DNA from: Syntrophaceae bacterium
GTDB lineage: Bacteria > Desulfobacterota > Syntrophia > Syntrophales > UBA5619
Direction: 5' to 3'
Assembly: GCA_919902745.1 (NCBI GenBank)
Contig: CAKKRN010000264.1
Location: 1 to 7,677, forward strand
DNA: 7,677 nucleotides
Shown: piece after piece, positions 1-5,379 of the stretch
How positions within the stretch are numbered: the first letter of the stretch is position 1
Layout: every line of letters begins with the position of its first letter
The notes under the pieces: model-generated
Database searches by the model: none
Told to the model about the DNA's origin: nothing
Seen by the model: the letters and a program-made list of their open reading frames with translations, nothing else
Program-made: the position numbers and the translations under genes

Positions 1-113
1 TTAAATTGGAAGAGGATTTTCCCCTTGTTTGTCTGGTGGATGTAAAAAGTGAGGAAGAAGACGGCCAGCAAACCTCCTGCCGTAAGTATAATAATCGCCA
101 GATTTTTTCTCAT
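1..113 (-). CDS. N-terminus of a membrane-anchored or exported protein (partial)
   Basis: Reading the minus strand from the ATG at 113 gives 37 codons without a stop before the window edge. The peptide starts MRKN and then has a hydrophobic stretch of about 20 residues (roughly 5 to 24, rich in Ile, Leu, Ala, Gly, Phe), followed by a polar YIHQTNKGK segment. This is the look of an uncleaved signal anchor or a signal peptide. No lipobox cysteine is visible. The start is supported by an AGGGG Shine-Dalgarno (plus-strand 121-125), 7 bases before the ATG. The gene lies 188 bases after the fic stop on the same strand, and an AT-rich stretch at about 140-195 could hold its promoter, although I found no good hexamer pair. 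Function cannot be assigned from this fragment. Confidence 0.6.
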   Translation of the reverse strand, partial: MRKNLAIIILTAGGLLAVFFLTFYIHQTNKGKILFQF

Positions 114-301
114 GACTGTACCCCTGTGCAACAGCTCTTGCCGATTTTTATATCACCATTAACACTTGAAATCTAATATAAAAAGAAAAAATGCTTGGAT
201 GAGACTTTTAGGAAGAGAGGTCTCTTTGTAGGATCTGGCGTCCTGGAGGCAGGGTGCCGAACCGTCGTTGGGCAGCGCCGGATCGTCTCCTTAATAGGGC
301 T

Positions 302-1516
302 TCATCGAGATAATGTGGGATACAGATCCGGGAAAAACCATCCCGCGGCATGAATCGGAAACCCCAGTCGAACGTCGCCTTTCGGCGTATCCGAGACAAG
401 CAGCCCTTCCCCGATAAGTTGTCCCAGCAGACTTCTCCCTGTCCGTTCTTTCAGGCCTGACGCCGCAATGACCGATCCCCGGGCCGCTTCGCCCTTAACC
501 AGTACCTCCTGGAGCATTCGGGCCGATTCAGCCTTTAGCCCCTTCTCCCTTGCCGAGCCGGGGATCATGCCGGAGCTGCGGAGTTCTACATACCGCCCGA
601 TGCGTTCAACCAGTTCTTCCAACCGCAGCAAGCCCCCCATATATTCCACCTGGTCGAGGCACACCGTAAGAAAGAAGCGGCAAAAATAAATCAGCCCTTC
701 ATTGGAGAGATTTCCCCTGCCGTCCAGGTCGTTCCGACGGGGTGCATCGGCCCGGGCAATGGCAGATTTGTAATCGACGTTCCTGCGGGCCAGCCCACGG
801 CTTACCGACCAGAGTCCGAAACCGTGAACGGGAATCCGGTGAAAATATGCCTCGGTGAAGAGGCGCGCCACCCGACCGTTGCCATCGAGGAAGGGGTGAA
901 CCCACATCAGGCGATGGTGGGCTGCCGCGGCCGCAACAAACTTCAGCGCACCATGATGCCTGTCCGGCGCATAAAATTCACCGAAATGGTCGAGAAACGC
1001 CTTGAGTGAGCCATGCTCCGGCGGCTGGTGATATCCCACCTTAACGGACTCTTTGCGGAGCTCTCCCGGTATGACCAGGCTTTCCCTACCCGTTTCGGGA
1101 TTCTTCACGACCCGGAATTCCTCAGGCAGTTGCCGGTAGAACTCACGGTGAATGGTACAGAGAAATTCCCGGCCGGTCATGTTGACTTCCGACCCTTCCC
1201 GTAGTTTCTTCTCCATATCCCTCTGGACGGTGATATGGGCGACGCTTTCCCGTTGGAGATTGCGCTTGGCCGGTTCGGAATCATACTCCTTCTGCATGGC
1301 GCGGACGATGTCATGAGGGTGGGTGTTATGACCCTCGATCAGATTGGAATAGTAACTGTTGATGATCCTGAGCAGCTCCCGAAGCGTGTTGAGCGTCACG
1401 GGATGCTGTCTGTTACCGAGCGCGGCAGATTTCTGGATCACCTCCAGGGCAAGGTCTTGAAGATCGTCCGCCTCTTCGGGCAGGAGAGGGGTCATTCGCT
1501 GGATTTGAGAGCGCAT
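302..1516 (-). CDS. Fic family protein (class II, N-terminal inhibitory helix)
   Basis: A 404-residue Fic-domain protein. Fic enzymes usually transfer AMP from ATP to a Ser, Thr or Tyr hydroxyl of a target protein. The core motif HPFLDGNGRVAR is complete at residues 207-218, with catalytic His207 and the anion-binding GNGR. Upstream, SNLIEG (57-62) fits the inhibitory motif (S/T)xxxE(G/N) that blocks ATP in class II Fic proteins, so the enzyme is probably autoinhibited. VKVGYHQPP (158-166) fits the target-docking flap. Residues about 328-388 look like a winged-helix domain. An upstream TTG at 1552 is in frame, but the ATG at 1516 is preferred because AGAGG sits 7 bases before it and the TTG has no ribosome site. 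The gene appears to be a single transcription unit with its own promoter. The target is unknown, and no antitoxin-like small gene is adjacent. Confidence 0.9.
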   Translation of the reverse strand: MRSQIQRMTPLLPEEADDLQDLALEVIQKSAALGNRQHPVTLNTLRELLRIINSYYSNLIEGHNTHPHDIVRAMQKEYDSEPAKRNLQRESVAHITVQRDMEKKLREGSEVNMTGREFLCTIHREFYRQLPEEFRVVKNPETGRESLVIPGELRKESVKVGYHQPPEHGSLKAFLDHFGEFYAPDRHHGALKFVAAAAAHHRLMWVHPFLDGNGRVARLFTEAYFHRIPVHGFGLWSVSRGLARRNVDYKSAIARADAPRRNDLDGRGNLSNEGLIYFCRFFLTVCLDQVEYMGGLLRLEELVERIGRYVELRSSGMIPGSAREKGLKAESARMLQEVLVKGEAARGSVIAASGLKERTGRSLLGQLIGEGLLVSDTPKGDVRLGFPIHAAGWFFPDLYPTLSR

Positions 1517-1523
1517 GTTGTTG

Positions 1524-1528
1524 CCTCT
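1524..1528 (-). promoter_or_regulatory. Shine-Dalgarno that decides the fic start
   Basis: AGAGG on the minus strand, 7 bases before the ATG at 1516. It lies inside the longer open frame that begins with TTG at 1552, so the 12 extra N-terminal residues of that longer reading are unlikely to be translated. Confidence 0.65.
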
Positions 1529-1530
1529 AA

Positions 1531-1550
1531 TTGCCGATATTTTTGCCGTC
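1531..1550 (-). repeat. Direct repeat pair, promoter-distal operator candidate of fic
   Basis: On the plus strand TTGCCGAT (1531-1538) and TTGCCGTC (1543-1550) are repeated with a 12-bp period and a T-rich linker. The pair lies in the predicted fic leader, just before the Shine-Dalgarno. It is the imperfect copy of the pair at 1619-1638. Confidence 0.55.
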
Positions 1551-1585
1551 AAATAGTCTGTAAATAATCCATGATTACGGGGAAG

Positions 1586-1612
1586 ATTATACTATGATCA
1601 AATTTAATGCAA
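1586..1612 (-). promoter_or_regulatory. Candidate promoter of the fic gene
   Basis: The minus strand carries a perfect TATAAT (-10, plus-strand 1586-1591). The best -35 candidate is TTGCAT (1607-1612) with a short 15-bp spacer, so the -35 match is weak and an activator or extended context may be needed. Transcription would start near 1579, giving a leader of about 60 bases before the ATG at 1516. Direct-repeat pairs lie on both sides of this promoter. Confidence 0.5.
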
Positions 1613-1618
1613 TATTTT

Positions 1619-1638
1619 TTGCCGATTTATTTGCCGAT
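1619..1638 (-). repeat. Direct repeat pair, upstream operator candidate of fic
   Basis: TTGCCGAT occurs twice (1619-1626 and 1631-1638) with the same 12-bp period as the downstream pair, whose first unit starts exactly 88 bp away. It lies immediately upstream of the candidate -35 of the fic promoter. Two half-sites in the same orientation, shared by both flanks of a promoter, are what a dimeric or tetrameric repressor site with looping could look like. The binding protein is not known. Confidence 0.55.
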
Positions 1639-1761
1639 GTACGGAATCTCTTCGTTGGTAACGGAGACGCACGGAGGATCCCTCAGGAAGCGCATCGAGG
1701 AGACCTTTCTCCGATCCGTCTCGAACAGAGGCGACTCATGGTCACGGACACGAACATGACT
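1627..1761 (-). pseudogene. Open 44-codon tail without a start, possible gene remnant
   Basis: A minus-strand frame is open from just after a TGA (1762-1764) to a TAA (1627-1629). It has no ATG until about half way. The peptide has a protein-like composition (for example DHESPLFETDRRK and later CVSVTNEEIPYIGK), more so than the other frames here. It may be the last part of a coding sequence whose 5' part has been lost. I do not recognise the family, and a chance open frame is quite possible. Its stop codon falls inside the upstream repeat pair. Confidence 0.2.
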
Positions 1762-1850
1762 TCAGGTTTCAGCGCCGCCGGCCGCACTCGTGACGTTGTA
1801 ATTCAGTTTGCCGGATCATGCCAGGGGCGCGGGTGGCGGGCAGGGACAGA
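1762..1850. other. Short gap with no recognised feature
   Basis: Together with the candidate remnant at 1627-1761 and the fic promoter zone, this fills the roughly 300 bases between the cyclic-nucleotide-binding ORF and fic. It is GC-rich (GCCGCCGGCC-like stretches), but I found no stem followed by a T-run and no coding signal. Confidence 0.4.
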
Positions 1851-2213
1851 TTATACCTTGAGCCCCCTGGCGCGGGCCAATTCCCTCAACTGCATTTCAA
1901 TGTCGGGGTTTGACTCCATCAGCCTTTGAAGATCGTTGCTTGTGATTCTATAGACAGAGGTAAAATCTTCCGTGGCTTTGATATCGGCGGTCCGGCGTTC
2001 GGTAAAGCCTGCTGCGGTGAACTCGCCGACGATAGCGGGCGGCGTGAATATTATTTCTGTCCCGGGAATTTCCAGGGCGCCGTGGGCCAGCACATATCCG
2101 CAGTCTTCCGTTTCCCCTTTTCTGATCAGGTAATCTCCTGCATTCAAATGAATATTGTTCAAAGAAAGGGCGAGATGAGTTTTTTCCGTGACATCCAGTT
2201 TCCCGAATATCAT
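1851..2213 (-). CDS. Cyclic-nucleotide-binding (CRP-like sensor) domain protein, possibly the tail of a broken larger gene
   Basis: A 120-residue ORF that is almost entirely one cyclic-nucleotide-binding domain. It has the usual lead-in helix (IFGKL, 2-6), the first beta strands NAGDYLIRKGETED (24-37), and a phosphate-binding cassette with Gly63-Glu64 and Arg74-Thr-Ala, the residues that normally hold the cyclic phosphate and ribose. The C-terminal helix (DLQRLMESNPDIEMQLREL) is present, and there is no DNA-binding helix-turn-helix, so it is not a complete CRP-type regulator. No Shine-Dalgarno precedes the ATG at 2213. The stop of the preceding ORF is only 8 bases away, and the CNB frame stays open upstream of the ATG. 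This suggests either translational coupling or that the domain was once fused to the upstream hydrolase and is now separated by a frameshift or deletion. Domain call is firm; status as a working gene is not. Confidence 0.6.
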   Translation of the reverse strand: MIFGKLDVTEKTHLALSLNNIHLNAGDYLIRKGETEDCGYVLAHGALEIPGTEIIFTPPAIVGEFTAAGFTERRTADIKATEDFTSVYRITSNDLQRLMESNPDIEMQLRELARARGLKV

Positions 2214-2221
2214 CGTCCGGC

Positions 2222-2530
2222 TCAGCAGCTCACGCCGCCATCCGCAATCGTAATGTCTCCTTCGAAAACGCTTGTGATCTGTTTGTATCTATCCTGCGAG
2301 ATGACGCCTTGCTCCAGCATCTTTTGAGCACAGGAGATCCCCACGGTATCTGAAGTGATTTGAATCTCCGCAGGCAGCTCGCGCCGGAGTCTTTTTCTCG
2401 CCTTGACGGAAATGCAGGGGATGGGATGGGCCGTGTAGAGAAACAAGAACTCGATGCCGGAGATGGTTATCCAATTTTCTGTCACAACAGGATGAAAGTC
2501 AAAATACTGCCTAACTGCCAATTCCTGCAC
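2222..2530 (-). pseudogene. C-terminal half of a metallo-beta-lactamase-fold hydrolase (truncated)
   Basis: From about the sixth codon this 102-codon frame reads like the later half of an RNase Z-like metallo-beta-lactamase fold. ITISGIEFLFLYTAHPIPCI resembles the strand and His motif seen before the substrate pocket. ITSDT fits the YSGDT motif with the metal-bridging Asp. GVISQDRYKQI followed by GDITIADGG resembles the segment leading to the final metal-site loop. The N-terminal HxHxDH motif is absent, and the last HxT loop is lost because the frame stops right after GGVSC. The only start is a GTG inside the methyltransferase stump, where the two sequences are joined. In known proteins such a fold can be followed by a cyclic-nucleotide-binding domain, which is what comes next here in another frame. 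The family call comes from motif reading only and is moderate; a distant alternative I considered is a PfaD-like segment. Confidence 0.45.
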
Positions 2531-2778
2531 CAGTCAATATAGTCGTCATCCGAACGGCTATCATCGACCTGGCTTCCGTATTCTTTGGCCAGATTGAACG
2601 GAGGGTCGGCAAAGATAGTATCGATAGAACCGTCATTAATAAAAGGCAGGACATTCAGGCAATCACCTTCATATAAGGCGCCGTAGCGACTGGAAAAAGC
2701 CAGGCGCTGTTCTATCCCCGGGTTCACAACATCAGTCGGTGTCCAAAATTCAATTTCTTCAAGTAGCGGTAAGGACAT
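2482..2778 (-). pseudogene. DNA methyltransferase, N-terminal fragment (truncated)
   Basis: The first roughly 90 residues match the start of a site-specific N6-adenine or N4-cytosine DNA methyltransferase. They include the EQRLAFSSRYGALYEGDCL segment and the catalytic motif IV ADPPFNL at residues 58-64, followed by DDDYIDWCRNW, which normally leads to a W-x-x-E helix. Full-length enzymes of this kind have about 300 residues; here the frame ends after 98, and neither the target-recognition region nor the AdoMet-binding FxGxG motif is present in any frame downstream. The sequence after WCRNW belongs to the hydrolase fragment in another frame, so the 3' part was most likely lost in a deletion. 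The start ATG has GAGGG 13 bases upstream, a long spacing. A well-formed promoter precedes it. It should be inactive as a methyltransferase. Confidence 0.75.
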
Positions 2779-2829
2779 GGCGAGTCAATCACCCTCAGAT
2801 GGAATTTTTCTATTTAAAAATCTGCTTGG

Positions 2830-2858
2830 AATATATGCCAAAACTTCCGTCTCAGCAA
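2830..2858 (-). promoter_or_regulatory. Candidate promoter of the truncated methyltransferase
   Basis: The minus strand has TTGCTG (-35, plus-strand 2853-2858), a 17-bp spacer and TATATT (-10, 2830-2835). Transcription would begin near 2823, about 45 bases before the ATG at 2778. The -10 matches consensus in 5 of 6 positions; the -35 matches only in TTG. Confidence 0.45.
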
Positions 2859-2863
2859 GGAAG

Positions 2864-2876
2864 AACATGCCATGTT
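2864..2876. repeat. 13-bp perfect inverted repeat next to the methyltransferase promoter
   Basis: AACATG-C-CATGTT is a perfect 6-bp inverted repeat around one centre base. It ends 5 bp upstream of the -35 element, a position where an operator could sit. No other copy was noticed in the window. Confidence 0.35.
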
Positions 2877-2978
2877 TTATCTTTGATGGGTAATCCGGAG
2901 GGGTGATCATGCCTCCATGTTTGCAAATGCAAATCAAATTTAAGCACCGTTTCGAACCCGTCTCCTGCCGGATTGAGG

Positions 2979-3179
2979 CTATGGTTCACAGCAAACCCTG
3001 TCTTTCTCCTCTTCGCCGTGCTCTTTGAGCCGTGCATAGGACCGGACGTAAACGCACTTCTCCTTGTTCGGATAGACCTCGCACCACCCCTCGAAGGAGT
3101 CGCCACAGGCGCCGTTCCGCTGCTTCTTGGGGCATTGGCTCATCGGGCAGAGGTAGGCCAGTCCTCTTCCTTTCCTGGT
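2979..3179 (-). pseudogene. Fragment of methylenetetrahydrofolate reductase C-terminal (MetV-like) Cys-rich domain
   Basis: An open frame of 66 codons between a TAA (3180-3182) and a TAG (2979-2981). It reads YLCPMSQCPKKQRNGACG, then WCEVYPNKEKCVYVRSYARL. This is the signature of the MTHFR C-terminal zinc/iron-sulfur domain (CPK..NGPCGG...CEV....CVWV..Y.RLK), which accompanies MetF in anaerobes. The usual GPCGG is GACGD here. Homology continues upstream of the only ATG (3141-3143) into GLAYLCP, which argues that this is the inside of a longer protein and not a small gene with its own start. A neighbouring open frame (ending NPLNLLNQERKR) runs into it from upstream, so a frameshift is possible. 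The reductase domain is absent. In acetogens and related anaerobes metV-metF can sit next to hdr genes, so the nearness of hdrA is suggestive. Confidence 0.6.
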
Positions 3180-3182
3180 TTA

Positions 3183-3360
3183 AAAGGTTCAAGGGATTAA
3201 ATGTATGCTCTGCCTGTTGCCGGTCTTTCTTGATGCTTGGGGGGTAAATAAGTCTCGGGTTGGAATTTACCGTGTCCTGCTTTGGGCCTGACGCGCCACT
3301 TCTCTGAGCTTTGGGAGGATTATACAGATACCGGAGGATGTCAACAACTTTCCACTTGGG
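3183..3360 (-). other. Intergenic leader between the kinase gene and the MTHFR relic
   Basis: This stretch carries the promoter at 3319-3347 and, on the minus strand, an open frame in register with the stop of the kinase gene. That frame has no ATG and no family I recognise, so I do not call it a gene. No terminator hairpin with a T-run is visible after the kinase stop. Confidence 0.4.
3319..3347 (-). promoter_or_regulatory. Candidate sigma-70-type promoter upstream of the MTHFR relic
   Basis: On the minus strand TTGTTG (-35, plus-strand 3342-3347) and a perfect TATAAT (-10, 3319-3324) are separated by 17 bp. An overlapping TTGACA is also present but only 14 bp from the -10. It would fire just after the kinase stop and transcribe through the MTHFR fragment. 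Confidence 0.5.
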
Positions 3361-4884
3361 TTAAGTTAAGACATTCTCCACCGCACATTCAGCAGACTTT
3401 ACTTCTTTCGGAAACAGAATAGTAAACGTCGTTCCCCTGCCCTCCTCGCTTTCCACCATGATCGAGCCGAGATGGGCATCCACAATGCTTTTCACGATGG
3501 AAAGCCCCAGACCGGTGCCTACAATCTGACGGGTCTCACTGGATTTGACACGGTAAAATCTATCGAAGATGCGGGAAATGTCTTCCTGTTTTATGCCGAT
3601 TCCCGTATCGGTAACGGATATCTTTACAAAGGAGTTGTCGTCTTCCAGCCTGACCAGAATACTCCCTCCTTCTTGAGTATATTTAATCGCATTGGATATG
3701 AGATTCGTGAATATTCCTTCCATGCTGTTGCGGTCTGCGTTTATATGGGGAGTCGCCGAAGTCGAAACAAACTCCAGTGAAATCTTCTTCGCAGCGGCCT
3801 CGATGTTTATCAACTCAACCACACGACTGACAACCTCTTGCAACGAAACAGATTCCTTATACTGGACCATTTTGCCGGCCTCGATCTTGGAGAGGTCAAG
3901 GAGGTCTCTGATAAGATCAAGCACCCCCTTTGTGCGCTCCTTTGCCCGTCTTAAGAGCTGTTCCTGCTTTTCCGTAATTTCCCCCGCCATCTTGTTCAGA
4001 ATTACATTTAATTGCTGCTCTACCGTGGCGATAGGCGCCCTTAATTCATGGGCAACCATAGCAATAAAGTCGGACTTCATCTTATCCAATTCTTTCAAAT
4101 AACTGATATCCTGCAGAACGGTCACGGATCCCATAATCTCACCACTATCGGAACGGACGGGGGCCGTATGGGCTCGCAGGTAAAGATTGGCGGTATTGCC
4201 GATGCACAGCTCCTGTGATATCGAAACGTATCCGGAATCTAAGGTATTCAGACTCTTTTCAATAGTTGTTAAAAGCTCGGGAGGAAGATTGCATTCCGAA
4301 CTTATGCTTCCCAAAAGCTGTAATTCCGGCATGGCAAGCATGCGGCTGGCGGCAGGATTCGTAAGGGCGATGCAACTTTCGCTGTCACATACTAAGACGC
4401 CGTCCCCCATACAATTAATGATTGTTTTTAGTTTTGACTTTTCCGCGGCAATGTCGCGAAGCGATCGTTCCCTTTCCCGGCGTAAAAATTCCGTTTCCTT
4501 TTGCAGAAGCCTTCTTTCCAACGCCCTCCGCACCACCAGCCGGAGTTGATCCGGTGTAAAAGGCTTGGAAGTAAAATCGTAGGCCCCCTTTTTCATGGCC
4601 TCCACCGCCGATTCCACAGTTGCATGTCCCGTAATAACTACTACAAGCAGATTGGAGTCAATTTCACGGATTCTCTCTAATGTCTCCATCCCGCTCAGGC
4701 CGGGCATCATCAGATCAAGGAGGATGAGATCTATTTCTGACGGATGGCGACGGATTTCATCCAGCCCTTGATGACCGTTTTCTGCGGTAATCACTGTCCA
4801 ACCGTCCCGCGAGAGGATACGCGTGCAACCATCCCTCATTACCTGTTCATCGTCAATGATAAGAATTTTTACCTTATCCGGCAT
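3361..4884 (-). CDS. Soluble receiver-PAS-histidine kinase
   Basis: A 507-residue cytoplasmic sensor kinase without membrane segments. Residues 4-122 form a receiver domain with acidic Asp11-Asp12, phosphoacceptor Asp57 (LILLDLMMPG), Thr85 and Lys107. Residues about 115-155 look like a charged coiled coil. About 150-260 form a PAS sensor domain with a Cys-bearing core (VCDSESCIALTNPAA). HisKA has His279 in AHELRAP. The ATPase domain has the N box (NLISNAIKYT), G1 (DTGIG), F box (FDRFYR) and G2 (GTGLGLSI). The receiver at the N-terminus suggests that it receives phosphate or is gated by another kinase, and its own partner may be the single-domain regulator encoded just upstream. The start at 4884 has AGGTGG 4 bases before the ATG. 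It lies 88 bases after the response-regulator stop on the same strand, probably in the same operon. All catalytic residues are intact. Confidence 0.93.
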   Translation of the reverse strand: MPDKVKILIIDDEQVMRDGCTRILSRDGWTVITAENGHQGLDEIRRHPSEIDLILLDLMMPGLSGMETLERIREIDSNLLVVVITGHATVESAVEAMKKGAYDFTSKPFTPDQLRLVVRRALERRLLQKETEFLRRERERSLRDIAAEKSKLKTIINCMGDGVLVCDSESCIALTNPAASRMLAMPELQLLGSISSECNLPPELLTTIEKSLNTLDSGYVSISQELCIGNTANLYLRAHTAPVRSDSGEIMGSVTVLQDISYLKELDKMKSDFIAMVAHELRAPIATVEQQLNVILNKMAGEITEKQEQLLRRAKERTKGVLDLIRDLLDLSKIEAGKMVQYKESVSLQEVVSRVVELINIEAAAKKISLEFVSTSATPHINADRNSMEGIFTNLISNAIKYTQEGGSILVRLEDDNSFVKISVTDTGIGIKQEDISRIFDRFYRVKSSETRQIVGTGLGLSIVKSIVDAHLGSIMVESEEGRGTTFTILFPKEVKSAECAVENVLT

Positions 4885-4972
4885 GTACCCACCTGTAATA
4901 AATCTTAAGTCTTCACTATTTTCGAACTCTCGATAAAGTCAAAAAAAGAACAATTATCAGACAGCGCCACCA
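4885..4972 (-). other. Gap between response regulator and kinase, weak internal promoter possible
   Basis: The minus strand contains TTGACT followed after 17 bp by ATAGTG, a poor -10. I see no stem-loop with a T-run that would end transcription, so read-through from the response-regulator gene is the simpler view. Confidence 0.25.
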
Positions 4973-5359
4973 CTATTGCTTAGCAAGAAGCGCCTCTATC
5001 CTCTCCACCAACACCTGAGGTTCCACAGGCTTGTCGATGAAATCGTCGGCTTCCGTTTCCATACCCATCCGCTGAGTAAAACGCGTTGTGGGAATATTAG
5101 CAACCACTGCCGTTAAAAGCAGGACGGGAATGCCGCTCAAATCCGGATCGGCTTTCAGCTCCTTGCATACACTGTATCCATCCTTGTCGGGCATCATTAC
5201 ATCAAGCACAATCAGGTCCGGCTTTTCATTTCTTGCTTTTTCCAGGCCTTCTATCCCTCCATAGGCAGCGATTACGTCATACTTTTTCGATTTCAAGATT
5301 ATGGATGTCGTCTCAACAAGATCCGGGTCATCGTCAACTACTAAAATCTTCTTACCCAT
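4973..5359 (-). CDS. Single-domain (CheY-like) response regulator
   Basis: A 128-residue protein made only of a receiver domain, with no output domain. The acidic pair is Asp9-Asp10, the phosphoacceptor is Asp53 (LIVLDVMMPDKDG), the switch Thr is Thr83 and the conserved Lys is Lys110 in FIDKP. Between Thr83 and Lys110 is a longer loop (about 86-105, including IPTTRFTQRMGM) than in CheY, where the next strand usually comes sooner; this longer loop is a feature I associate with single-domain regulators of anaerobic deltaproteobacteria. It acts by protein contact, probably as phosphate shuttle with the kinase encoded downstream, or by binding a neighbour complex. AAGGAGG lies 5 bases before the ATG, a perfect ribosome site, and the hdrA stop is only 20 bases upstream, so the two are very likely co-transcribed. 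Confidence 0.92.
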   Translation of the reverse strand: MGKKILVVDDDPDLVETTSIILKSKKYDVIAAYGGIEGLEKARNEKPDLIVLDVMMPDKDGYSVCKELKADPDLSGIPVLLLTAVVANIPTTRFTQRMGMETEADDFIDKPVEPQVLVERIEALLAKQ

Positions 5360-5364
5360 AATAT

Positions 5365-5371
5365 CCTCCTT
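5365..5371 (-). promoter_or_regulatory. Strong Shine-Dalgarno of the response regulator
   Basis: AAGGAGG on the minus strand, 5 bases before the ATG at 5359 and inside the 20-base gap after hdrA. It implies strong, independent translation of the regulator from the hdrA transcript. Confidence 0.7.
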
Positions 5372-5379
5372 AATTTAAC

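Noticed and set aside
205..230. Inverted repeat AAGAG-ACCT-CTCTT after fic as an intrinsic terminator
   Set aside because: Only a 5-bp stem, AT-mixed, and the T-rich stretch starts some 20 bases further on; not a convincing terminator.
1594..1929. Plus-strand 111-codon ORF over the fic upstream region
   Set aside because: It crosses the operator repeats and the antisense of the CNB gene, has no ribosome site and no recognisable domain.
2925..2945. TTTGCAAATGCAAAT-type repeat as an operator
   Set aside because: Short AT-rich repeat with no promoter in a suitable position other than the one already explained by the 13-bp palindrome.
2852..3106. Minus-strand 84-codon ORF overlapping the MTHFR relic
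   Set aside because: Arg/Ser-rich out-of-frame reading; the overlapping frame has the conserved Cys motif and explains the sequence better.
3183..3360. C-terminal extension or separate gene in frame with the kinase stop
   Set aside because: The frame has no start codon, overlaps a good promoter and resembles no family; the kinase is complete without it.
3355..3372. Repeated TTAAGTTAA at the ends of hdrA and the kinase gene as a regulatory repeat
   Set aside because: Both copies contain the stop codon TAA and AT-rich gene ends; two short matches in such contexts are expected by chance.
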